DNA from: Aporrectodea caliginosa
Taxonomy: Eukaryota; Annelida; Clitellata; Crassiclitellata; Lumbricidae
Assembly (NCBI GenBank): GCA_020284085.1
Contig: JACEVL010000058.1
Location: forward strand, 186,001-250,000
Direction of reading: 5' to 3'
DNA length: 64,000 bases
Below the pieces are notes generated by a model that was given only the letters and a program-made list of their open reading frames with translations, searched no databases and had not been told where the DNA came from. A program made the translations under genes and the position numbers. Positions 42,243-52,630 of the stretch are shown here, piece by piece (position 1 is the stretch's first letter; the number at the start of each line of letters is the position of its first letter).

Positions 42243-42673
42243 TGTTAGGGTCTCATGACTGAGTCCTAACCGGTCCTGGGATGGGCATTCGTTACCCTTG
42301 AGTAGTTCCTTAGCCGAGGGGAGTCGCCTATATAAGGAGGTACGAAAGGGGCGGTTAGAGAATCTCCGATACTCAGCCTTCGCGCTAGTCGGGTTGTCTG
42401 AGATTTCTCTGGGTCGCATGGTAGTCAAGTTAGTTCGTGGCTTGTGCCATTTTCAAGTCTTACGGTGCTTCAGTTTGTGATGTTCGTCAGCCCGTTGCTG
42501 AGTTACAGACTTCTTGTTAGTTGGTCGTTCTTCGTCTTGAGAACGAACCTTTCTTCCACCGTCGTTCTACGGTTGGGTAATGTATCGTTTTAATTTGTCT
42601 TTTTGTTGAGAATTATACCTTTGAAAATAGACAACGAGTTGAGCTTTGTTATAGTTAGGAGGAACCTGTAACA
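42243..42673 (+). mobile_element. Second, unrelated LTR (solo or 3' LTR)
   Basis: Starts TGTTAGGGTCTCATG and ends AACCTGTAACA (TGTTA...TAACA inverted ends). A TATA box TATATAAG lies at 42329-42336 on plus. It is directly preceded by 'ggtccgggggta', a polypurine-tract-like string, which suggests the 3' LTR of a plus-strand element whose internal part is gone. No TSD seen. Confidence 0.55.
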
Positions 42674-43771
42674 ATATGTACTTTATTGAACCACCTGCAT
42701 AGAACTGCCGGGACATCAGATAAATCGCAAAATAATCATAATAATTATGCAGTAACAAAACAGACGTCTTCGGAGCTGCGACGGATTAGCGAGAAAGGAA
42801 TAAGGAGAAAGATCTGCCAAGTGTAAATGATGGACGACCGATTCCTTTCCTGGATATGGTGTTATACCCAAAGGCGAAGAATCAGACGGACGCATTGACT
42901 CGCTCTTACCAACTGGATGGATGCACTTGTCTAAAAAGTGTAAAAAATTAGCGAATTAATTTTTTAATGCTTTATTTGTCCCTTTAAATTATAAATTTGG
43001 TTTTAAGGAAACTATAATTTCTAGTTAATTTCAGCTTACTCAAATAAATTCTGTTAAATCTTTGCTATTATTAATTTTGAATTATGTAAAGTATAGGAAG
43101 AGTCCATGTGATTTGTTTGGTTCCACCTGAAACATAGGAGCAAAACGTTATCACCAGGCCTAAATTTATGTAATTTCTTAAATTGATTAAATACAGTTAT
43201 GTTCAGCTATTGTCATCGATATCATCGTCATCATCGTAATAGTAATTGCCATCTAAATCAGTCCAGTGAATGTTCTTCATCACTTTTCACCAGCACTTGC
43301 GTCATCTTCATTAAGACTGCTACTTCGATTACCTTTTCACTATAGCCTACAAAATATGTTTACATGCGTTGATCACAGATTGGTATTCAGACATGTCTCC
43401 TCCAATAACCTGAACTAATTAAAATCGTATGTCTATAACAATTTGCTTTGAGCTTGAAGATCACTGCATTGTACACCGGAATATCGATATAGCACGCGTC
43501 AATATGACGAGAATTCCGTTAGAACGCGTCGCAGTCATTGGTCCCAAAGTTTAATTAAGCACACGACGTGTGATCACTTAGGAAAACTCACATAGCACTA
43601 AAACAGATCCATGCATTGATCTCTTTTCTCGTCGTTCGAAGACGACATGCATTGTTTCGCTTAATTAACAGGAAATATTATAACATACCGCCGTCGTCGT
43701 ATTTTTTTACAATTTTCACTAGTAGCGGATCATGCCAGGCCTATGTGAGACTTATTCTATCATCATGGCCT
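42674..43771. other. No gene recognised
   Basis: About 1.1 kb of unclassified sequence. A short (TCATCG)n-like run lies at 43208-43240. Confidence 0.35.
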
Positions 43772-43775
43772 TTAA

Positions 43776-44185
43776 CCCTCGGGCTACAAGGCGGGTGGTT
43801 ACCACCTTCCCCTACGTTCTTATGAATAAAAATGTTTTCATATAGAATATAATTTTTACATTTTATGTGTCTATAGCAGATTCATTTGGGCACATTTGAG
43901 GTAACATCATGATGGTATCTCACGCCGTTCAAAAGTTATACCCGATATAGCCGAGGTACTAGAGGGTGGTGGATACCACCCAACCCCCTTAGTTTTTCGA
44001 CCATAGCGTATTCAATTTTCTTCCTAGAAGAGAAACAAATATACTATTCTTAGAGGGAATGCAGGGCTTCATTTGCTTGCTTACTTATTTCTCTTTTGAA
44101 CACTGGAAGTGATAAAAAATAATAATAATACGCGTTATCTGTGTGAAAATGGCGGAATGCAGCATCACAACGTAAACCTATATTT
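43776..44185. mobile_element. Left part of the TTAA family seen at 19376-20305
   Basis: Preceded by TTAA (43772-43775) and beginning CCCTCGGGCTACAAGG, then collinear with 19376-19935 with small indels ('ggtggataccaccc', 'cgtgtgaaaatggc'-like block, 'agcatcacaacgtaaacc'). The right end is replaced by the CT microsatellite. Confidence 0.75.
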
Positions 44186-44204
44186 CTACATAAACTTTGT
44201 CAAC

Positions 44205-44835
<631 letters not shown>

Positions 44836-44837
<2 letters not shown>

Positions 44838-45485
44838 CTAGATTGACTGAACTTCAGCTATAATTGATCTGCGTCGTCTTACGACTCCACTCCATACACC
44901 TATTATCTACGTTCATAGACTGTAGTTCTCCTTCGGCTGAATGGGTTTCTGGCTTCGCTGCTGAGAAAACATCTTGAAAAGACGCTGTAGAAATTTTCTA
45001 ATAGGAAATTAGATACGAGAGGAATGACGCAAGACAAGAAAACGGAAGATGTACAAGTGCAGCAACGTTCTCAGGAATTACAAACATGAAGAGTTTTACA
45101 AGATGTTTGTATCTTTCAATGATATCTGATTACGTCCTACGCTATCTGACCATCGCAAGCTGCTGTTGTTTATTTGGTGACTGAGACATGACTTTTGACT
45201 GTAAGCTAAGACCTTTCTGATACTGCAGTTTAGCGTCCTTATCTTCGATTTTTCCTTTTATGTTGAATCGCTCAAACAAACCACTTGATACATGTATCGA
45301 TTGATCTCAGCCTGAGTGTCGCAACTGTATCTGAATAGGTGACCACGCCACATCGTTGCATTAATGTTACCTCAGCAAAGATCAACTAGAGAATAGCCTT
45401 TACATAGGAGTATGTAGGTATATTCGTTTATTTCATACCAGTTGACAGAATGCATGGCTACTTATGGATGGGTTAATTAGTAGGC
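44836..45485. other. No gene recognised
   Basis: About 650 bp between the microsatellite and a LINE fragment. Nothing supported. Confidence 0.35.
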
Positions 45486-45930
45486 TTACATGTTTTTATA
45501 TAACTTTCTAGGAACACAGGCTTTATCGGGAAGGGTAAAATTGTGTGCCCTTTGTCGGAAGTTATATGAAGGTTCACGTTGCACTGGGCAGAGGCCACGG
45601 AGAACATGAAGCTCATTATTCTGGACAGCACTAAACAGAGTATCCCCTGCCGCTTGTTCTAGTGTTTCAGCCGTAAGATCATCAGGTTTTAAGTAACCAG
45701 CACGCCTGAGTCTTGTTCATGAAGCACTCAAGGCGGGTTTTCTCCCTGCTACTCGCTAGGCTCCACCAAGCAGGAGAGGCATACATCGTGCGAGAAATGG
45801 TAGTAGCTCTGGTAATAGTTTTAAGATCTTTGACAGAGGCTCCGTGTGCTTTATATGGGTTCGGTTTGCATAAAGTGAGGCAGAACCATGGTAGCAGAGG
45901 ATCTTATTAATGTGGTCAGATTCACTTATT
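45486..45930 (-). pseudogene. LINE reverse-transcriptase C terminus (jockey/CR1 group)
   Basis: On minus: TMYASPAWWSLASSREKTRL, then a segment with AAGDTLFSAVQNNELHVLRG, then SYNFRQRAHNFTLPDK, and a stop (TAA, 45486-45488) soon after YKNM. 'YASPAWWGF', 'LF..V..N..HVL..L' and 'YNLR.RAHN..LP' are the standard tail motifs of these non-LTR elements. The frame is open over at least 115 codons, so the copy is fairly young. RT core and endonuclease are absent here. Confidence 0.75.
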
Positions 45931-46181
45931 CACTTTTTTAAACCTAAAATAGTAAATTTCGATTGGGACAAAAACACAATTAACTTCATCCTACGGATGA
46001 TTTTTAAAAACATCCATTAAGGAGGCTTAAATCAGTACAATATAAATAAAGCTAAGCTTATCCTGCCCTACAAGGCCTAATTTGGTCTCACTCCAATAAT
46101 GTGTTGCCTCTCACAGAAGAATTTCTGTAACTAGCTGAGTTATGACAGCCAGCGTTTACCTGTAATCGAATATACAATTCA

Positions 46182-46315
46182 ATGCTGTACATTGAGCCTC
46201 TCACGATCTGCTATCTGCTGTCTTTCCCTGTTTGTCATCGTCATTGGCCCTGCATCAGATCCATACAACAGCATGTTCAAAACCATGGCATTGTACAGAC
46301 GAATTTTAGTCGCGA
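46182..46315 (-). pseudogene. Reverse-transcriptase fragment of another LINE
   Basis: On minus: TKIRLYNAMVLNMLLYGSDA then GPMTMTNRERQQIADRERLN. 'K..LY..MV...LLYG.E' followed by a charged segment is the thumb/post-RT region of jockey/RTE-like elements. It is different in type from 45486-45930. Confidence 0.6.
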
Positions 46316-46321
46316 ATTTTA

Positions 46322-46369
46322 GTCACACACACACATACACACACACGCACGCGCACACACACACACACG

Positions 46370-46412
<43 letters not shown>

Positions 46413-46440
46413 ACAAACACACACACACACAAGCGAGCGC
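46322..46440. repeat. (CA)n microsatellite
   Basis: CA repeats with scattered GCAC and ACAA interruptions. Confidence 0.95.
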
Positions 46441-47039
46441 GCACACTTAGACACAGCAACACAAACCTACAGAAGCGTCACTTTGATCACATCCAACACC
46501 CATCGCTCCTCTGGCGAATCATACAGACTCAACATTTGCAACTGATACTCCAACTTAGCAGGTAACATGCAAGAATAATTATATTGTATGCTATTTTGGT
46601 ATAAAATATATTTTTATATAATATTATTATGAATATAGTGTACCATGTTTTGGAGTGTGTTGATTTGGTAGGTCATTTTTCTTAAGACCTTATTGCATAT
46701 CTTAATTATTTTTGAAAAACTGTTTCATTTCTTTGTTCGTTCTAGGCCCCTATTTAATGCAGATTTTTTCCTAAGCAATGCTATCGGATGCCTTACTCAG
46801 AATTAAAGCATTTCATTTTCTGACAACTGTCGTCAAGCAATTTAATAGGCCTAGTAGGTGTATCCGCTGGAGGCGTTTACAAAATTGTATTCCCTTTCCT
46901 TTTAGCTGTGACTGAATATATAAGTATACAGAGGATCATAGTAGCATTACTAATACGTGTACACAGTTAATTGAGGAAGTCTATCAGAATGCCCATCTTG
47001 AGCTTCTAGTTCCAGTAACACAAAGCACTCTTGAACAGT
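46441..47039. other. No gene recognised
   Basis: AT-rich sequence upstream of the channel fragment. No exon could be assigned. Confidence 0.35.
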
Positions 47040-47450
47040 AGGCCTACTACAACTGCATGACAAAGGCATCAGAACGGGGATTACTTCCGGCGCGTGCCGC
47101 ATGTGTATCTTCAAGGCCATCAACCCACATATCCATATTCCATCTCGACAATTCCTCTGTAACAGCATTTTCTCAAATACATGTCGCAAAAGCCTCAGTT
47201 CAAGGGAAGGAATCTGACGATGTCGAAACTGAGCAAGGAACTCGTCTTCCTGGATATCTTCTACTCTCAGCTGAGCTACGTCGACATCAAAACGACCCCA
47301 GCCTACGATCTCCTGATGCTGGTTTGTGACATTGGCGGTGCCTTGGGTCTGCTTCTATTGTAGAATTTTCCCAGTTCTTCGTGCAATTATTCAATGAATT
47401 TGTTGCTTCTGCAAGGTTTGCTAAAATGCAACGTTGTTGAGAGGTCCATT
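47040..47450 (+). pseudogene. DEG/ENaC sodium-channel C-terminal fragment
   Basis: The frame at 47181-47363 reads KELVFLDIFYSQLSYVDIKT then YDLLMLVCDIGGALGLLLL and stops. 'L.V.I.F..L.Y..I......Y....L..DIGG.LGL' is the conserved pre-TM2 region of the DEG/ENaC (ASIC/degenerin) family. In another frame SASIVEFSQFFVQLFNEF continues from 47336, which fits the start of TM2, so a frameshift or small deletion lies at about 47340. Upstream, in a third frame, PARAACVSSRPSTH fits the preceding extracellular loop. These channels are trimeric plasma-membrane cation channels; this piece alone cannot work. Confidence 0.6.
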
Positions 47451-47761
47451 CGTGAACCCCATTTGATGTGACTATTACTCTTTTAATTATTTTATTGGCA
47501 TGTGCAAGTTGCTTTAAGTGAGAACCCCGAAAGTAGAATACGGTCTTTAGCAGGTATGTGGAAAGAGATCCGTTAAAAAATAGAAACTTGTAGATAGGAG
47601 GGAAGGGCATTCCATCCATAGGGAGGGGCAAATGGTGTTTAAAGATCTACTTTGGGCCATAGTGGTCTTAACTCGCGGAACATTAAGAGAACATGCCGGT
47701 TCAAGGGGAGTAGAAATCGATGAGAAGCTGCAGAAAGAGGGAAGCGAACGTGAACCTTGAG
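47451..47761. other. Unclassified, possible LINE 3' sequence
   Basis: 'agggaagggcattccatcca' and 'aaagatctactttgggcc' resemble a LINE 3' region similar in style to 14085-14335 and 48280-48380. No family assigned. Confidence 0.3.
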
Positions 47762-47769
47762 ATATTTAG

Positions 47770-48271
47770 CAGTGTTATTTAAGTTAACTAAAACTGAAAG
47801 TAACTTTATTATTAACTGAAAAGTTCTATTTCAGTTAACTGAAACTAAAACTAAAACTGAAAAGTTCTGAAAACTGAAACTAAAACTAAACTGAAAAGTA
47901 CAAAACTAAAACTAAAACTAAACTTGAAAGTTGAAAACTGAATTAATTTTTCTGTGTGGCAAACACGCCGAGTGGCGGACATGTCTGCATCGGTTAGCGG
48001 CGAGTGCTTAAAACTGCAGCTCAATAGCATGAAAGCATGAATTTAATAAGATCTGTTGTTCTTGCTAATCAAACAAATGTCATTAATAAAAAATGACATT
48101 TAATTGATTCTGCTGAATGTTTACAGAACTGAATTAAAACTGAACAGTTTTGAAAACTGAAACTAAAACTGAAAAGAGTTGAAAACTAAAACTAAAACTA
48201 AACTGAAAAGTCAAAACAAAACTAAAACTGAAACTAAAACTGAAAAGTAAATTGAAACTTAAATAACACTG
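47770..48271. mobile_element. hAT-like MITE made of terminal self-repeats
   Basis: The ends CAGTGTTATTTAAGTT and AACTTAAATAACACTG are inverted, with the 8-bp direct repeat ATATTTAG at 47762-47769 and 48272-48279. Both subterminal zones consist of many copies of AACTGAAACTAAAAC-like motifs. The centre (about 47955-48120) is unique. Confidence 0.85.
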
Positions 48272-49654
48272 ATATTTAGGAGCAATACTCAATTTGGACT
48301 TAAGGACCAAGACAGGAACTTTAGACTGAATGCAAGCTGGGAGAGGAAGCCAGTGCATCTGTTTGACCATATAGACCTACGCGAAAATGTAGAAAAATTT
48401 AGGAAGGCCAGCAACACTGAGAATAGACTGGACAGCGAACCTTAGCGAGGCATATAAAAAGAGAGTTGCAATTATAGTCAATTATAGAACAGACAAATGC
48501 ATGGGCTATTGAAGTTAGTGTATTATGAAGAAAGAAATCTGCGAATAGCCCTGTTCAGAGAAGGTATGTCAACTGTCCAAATTGACAACAGTTACTATAG
48601 GCTACGTACAAAACTGTAGCGAAGGTAAACTGTGGAAGGTTTTCAGCGAGAAGCAAAAACCTAAGTTTTTGGAGTTGTTGGGGAGTGCCAAACCAGATGA
48701 GTTGTTTCATATGTGAACGAATATATAGTAGCCTACTACATTAATTATAGTGATGTTATTTCGTCTCATTAAGAGATATCAACTAAATTCACTTTTAGAG
48801 TTCTTACGTTTTCTGTTCAGGTTACTAGATATCAGAAGAAGGAATTTACTCAATAAAAAAGAAAAAGTGATTTAATATATGAAATGAAATTAGGTAAGAA
48901 ATAAACGATTATGTAATAATTAAATATTGAAATAAAACCCATAACGAACATATCTAGAACGAAGTAAAATTCTCGCACTGATATTTCAAGGAAATGATCA
49001 TCAACCACTCAACGAGTCATGGTTCCCGCAGCAATGTGCAATTTTGGCGGTTCTTGGTTTGTAAAGATTTCGGGGCGTGGATGTGGTCACGTGGTACATC
49101 TGGAATTCCAAACTCAGGTGCAAACCAATCTGGCAGAATCGACCGAAAAGAACCCCTATCACGGTACCATGGGCTAAGAGCCTGTCGGAAAGATAGCAGC
49201 TTTGCTCAAGGGCATACAAGACCCCTTAATCGATTGTGGGTAACACGAGCATGTGTTCCATTATTTGCTCGAAGGGAAATTGTCGGAGTTTTCCCTTGAA
49301 TCCCTTCGACCACGGGCGAATGATAGACTTCTCCAAGAAGCAGATGATCGAATGCGAAGAACTTTTCCTATTCGCATGTTATATTCTGATTAGCCTTTGT
49401 CTGTCTTTGATGGTACATGTTTGTTATCCTCATCTTTGATTATACACGTTAATCAATTGTGTCGTTTGTAACTCAGAATGCCGTTCGCAACTGTGAATGC
49501 TTACTCACTTACTTAGATTGCTTGGTCCTGAAATGATGATAACTTTATCTTATAATGGACGACTCGATCGGGGATGAAACACAAAAACCGCTCCCAAATT
49601 AGCACATGTTCGCCCTGTCATGCTCCACGAGTTTCGATATATGCTGATAAAATC

Positions 49655-49742
49655 ATGCCGACTGCACTAGACATTTTAATCAAATGCAGAAGTTAATATA
49701 GACAGAATAGCATTTTAATAAAATGTCTAGTGCAGTCGGCAT
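49655..49742. repeat. Perfect-arm hairpin, 88 bp
   Basis: Arms ATGCCGACTGCACTAGACAT and ATGTCTAGTGCAGTCGGCAT are exactly complementary, with a loop of about 45 bp. Its copy is at 54292-54379. It could be a minimal MITE or a structured RNA; no TSD is seen. Confidence 0.8.
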
Positions 49743-50347
49743 TTGAACCAAAATCACATAGGCCTATTTAAGAAATTGCGATTCTCTACAAGTGGCTTTC
49801 GTATTGGAATTTTTCTGAAGTAACAGCTAAATCGCTATGCAATGGGAAAGAAACGCCCATCTTCCGGCTGCGACCCGATTATTGGAATGTTTGAGAAAAT
49901 GGCAAACACGAAACTTGAACAGGAAGGTCTAGGCCTAAACATGTGTAGTAATTTTCTTGGCAGTGATGTTAAGCCAAATATAGCCTACACAGATTTTGAC
50001 ACGCTAGCAGCCTAGCGTATTTGAAGCATGCTCAACGTCAGCTTGGCTTGTGTGAACACTTGAATCTACTTACAAAAACTGGGACTATAGTAGGCCTATA
50101 GGCCTACCTCAATAGTAAATTGCTCTACTAGAACAGTTTACACGCATCTAGAGGCCCGGACATCAGTGTCGCCAAAGGCGCCAAAACTTGTGATTATTAA
50201 TTCTTGTAAGTAGTAATTACGTAGGCTATACTATTATAGTATGGCATGTGTGTATAATGCTACAGGCCTGTCGAGTCTCAAATTACTTGAACGGACTCAG
50301 TCTCTCTCCTCTCTCTCGCCCTCTCACTCTCTGTCTGTCTATATCTG

Positions 50348-50359
50348 TATATATATATA

Positions 50360-50422
<63 letters not shown>
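50348..50422. repeat. (TA)n microsatellite (copy 2 at 54969-55061)
   Basis: TA run directly upstream of the LINE fragment. Its length and purity differ between the two duplicated copies. Confidence 0.9.
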
Positions 50423-50427
<5 letters not shown>

Positions 50428-50433
50428 CCCCAC

Positions 50434-51359
50434 TACTAATTGACGGTGTACTCATTCCTCAAATTACTAAAGTCAATTTTCTTGGTGTAGTGATCGATCA
50501 AAACATGACCTGGAAAGAACATATTTCTCAAATATCGATTAAATTGGCCAAAAACACAGGTATTTTATCACGCATTTCATATAAATTACCCATCCACATT
50601 TTAACTAACCTATATTACTCATTAATCCACCCGTACTTAGCATATTGTAATATAGTCTGGGCCTCTAACTACACCTCACGACTTACACGCTTGATTATCT
50701 TACAGAAAAGAGCCATTCGAATAATTACTAAATCTGATTATAAGTGCCATACTGCCCAACTTTTCCTCCTCCACGGCATTTTAACATTAGATCAGATTAG
50801 AATATTGCAAACTGGTGAATTTATGTTTCGTTATAAACACGGTTTATTACCTAACACTTTTACTGACTACTATAAAACTGGCTCTGCCACTCATTCTTAC
50901 AGTACTAGAACAGCCTCCAATTATAGACCGATTTTTGCTCACACAAACACTCGCAAATTCTCTATTAAGATAACTGGTCCTACTGTTTGGAACAATCTTC
51001 CTGCCGACATCCTTAGCGCGTCTCATCTCCTCCTATTTAAAAAACTTCTGCGTGCCCACCTACTAACTTTAAATATATAACTGCTTTTAATCTTTTGTTT
51101 GTTTATTAAAGAACTTTTCAGCATTAGACAATGCTAATTATGTTATTACTTCAGTTGTTGCTTAATTCACTCCCAACCCTGAGCATTATGTTATCAACCT
51201 CCACCAAACAGCACTGGTACATAGGTGGCCCTGCTTAGCGGGACTCTGGTCCCTTTAGGTCCTCCTTTTGTATCCCAACTTAGTATTATTTGAAAAATAT
51301 GATGATTTGTTACTGTACTTTTTGGGAGCAATAGAAAACCCATGTTATGTTATGTTATG

Positions 51360-51365
<6 letters not shown>
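50434..51365 (+). pseudogene. 5'-truncated CR1/L2-type LINE, copy 1
   Basis: The frame to 51080 encodes the end of a reverse transcriptase: KVNFLGVVIDQNMTWKEHI, YYSLIHPYLAYCNIVWASNY, LQKRAIRIITKSDYKCHTAQ, SYSTRTASNYRPIF and TGPTVWNNLPADI. These are the thumb and post-RT motifs of CR1/L2-group elements. After the stop a 3' UTR runs to a short (TTATG)n tail at 51341-51362, as expected for this group. Upstream of 50434 is only a TA microsatellite, so translated sequence there is not protein. The frame is intact, suggesting a recent insertion. Confidence 0.8.
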
Positions 51366-51447
<82 letters not shown>

Positions 51448-51565
51448 ACCATATCTCTACCGTATCTGTCTGTCTGTCTGTCTGTCTGTCTCTGTCTTTG
51501 CTTATAAGGTCAGGGTCGCCTCAGGGTAATGGAATGGAATTCAGTCTAAAGTCCTTGAATGTGTA

Positions 51566-51612
<47 letters not shown>
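51362..51612. repeat. (TA)n(TG)n and (TG)n microsatellites (copy 2 at 55994-56247)
   Basis: TA run followed by TG run to 51443, TGTC repeats at 51468-51491, and a second TG run at 51569-51610. These are the main places where the two 4.6-kb copies differ. Confidence 0.9.
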
Positions 51613-51613
<1 letters not shown>

Positions 51614-51834
51614 CGCGCTGTTTAAACAGTTTAATATTATCGGATTGCCGTGACTCGCCCTGGGTGCAAAATACCTCGCCACGCCCACACCTCTTCTTTC
51701 CCACTTCGACCTCTGAATCACAGCAACAGGGCCCGCACTAGACTTCAGCACCCGGGCTCGCATTAGCCTTAATGCGCCTCAGACGTCAGTGCACCAGGAC
51801 CTCCACCGTTACTGTCCTAAGTTAATACGGCCCT

Positions 51835-52370
51835 GTACGGAAACAATATTGTTTTCACCAATCGAGCTTCTATTGAATCAAAAACTTTCATTTATCAATC
51901 CAGCTTCTATTTACGGGCAAAATTATTTCAATCAATCCAGCTTCTATTTAAACACAGAAATGGTATCACCAATTCCACTTCCACTTATGGAAATAATTTT
52001 TTTCATAAATACAGCTTTCATTTTAAATTGACCATATGAAATAATTAACAAACCTAAACTAAGGGATTACCCTCTTGTGTCTGCGTAAATGGAACCTGGA
52101 TTGATAAAAATAACTTATTGCCGAAATAGAAGTTAGATTGATGAAATTAGTTATTCGCTAAAACAGAAGATGGATTTATGAAGAAAGCATTATCTCAGCG
52201 TCGTAAATGACTCGTCATTGCATTGGCGAGTCACCGTTGGTCGAATACAAGTTGGATTGATGAAAAGAATTCTTGATAAATAGAAGTGGGATTAATTAAA
52301 ATAATCTTAGCTTAAATAGAAGTGGGATTGATGAAAAGAATCTTGCTTAAATGGATACTGGATTCATTAC
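51835..52370. repeat. Minisatellite arrays, opposite orientations back to back (copy 2 at 56470-56998)
   Basis: Four to five forward units (atcaatccagcttctattta) at 51850-52030 end in 'cctaaactaagggattacc', a mutated family terminus. After it, about eight complement-orientation units run from 52088 to 52370. The two arrays therefore point toward each other across a degraded TIR. Confidence 0.8.
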
Positions 52371-52395
52371 ATTTATCATGAATATCATTGGCATT

Positions 52396-52630
52396 TGGGG
52401 GCCCGATAGCGCATTGGATAACAACTGGCGTAGAGAGCGAGAGGTACCGAGTTCGAGCCCCGTAGGGCGTATAATGGATGTGCTCTGTAGGCTGCTATTA
52501 GCGCCGTGTATTGCAGGCTGTCTGTTCTGTTAGTAGTTAACTAGTTAAGATTGTTTCAATTGCATAACATGTAAATGTACAGCGCAGTGCGTTTGTGAGG
52601 CGCTTAATTAAAGAAAAGATATTATTATTA
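52396..52630 (+). mobile_element. tRNA-derived SINE, copy 1
   Basis: The tRNA-like head has a perfect box A TAGCGCATTGG (52407-52417) and box B GTTCGAGCC (52451-52459). A unique body with 'gtattgcaggctgtctgttc' follows, then an ATT-rich tail (gatattattatta). The head does not fold as a complete tRNA, so it is a SINE and not a tRNA gene. Confidence 0.8.

Noticed and set aside
42174..42428. 84-residue frame on minus
   Set aside because: Lies across an LTR with a plus-strand TATA box; no family resemblance.
48994..49439. Open frames conserved exactly between 48994-49439 and 53631-54076
   Set aside because: Identity is explained by the recent tandem duplication, including non-coding parts. No family resemblance, so conservation is not evidence of coding.
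50241..50433. N-terminal part of a 279-residue frame joined to the LINE peptide
   Set aside because: It runs through a TA microsatellite (tyrosine/isoleucine alternation). Copy 2 breaks the same frame, so only the part from about 50434 is meaningful.
52396..52470. tRNA gene
   Set aside because: Boxes A and B are good, but no acceptor stem closes the molecule, and the same head with SINE body recurs at 57032 and 62928.
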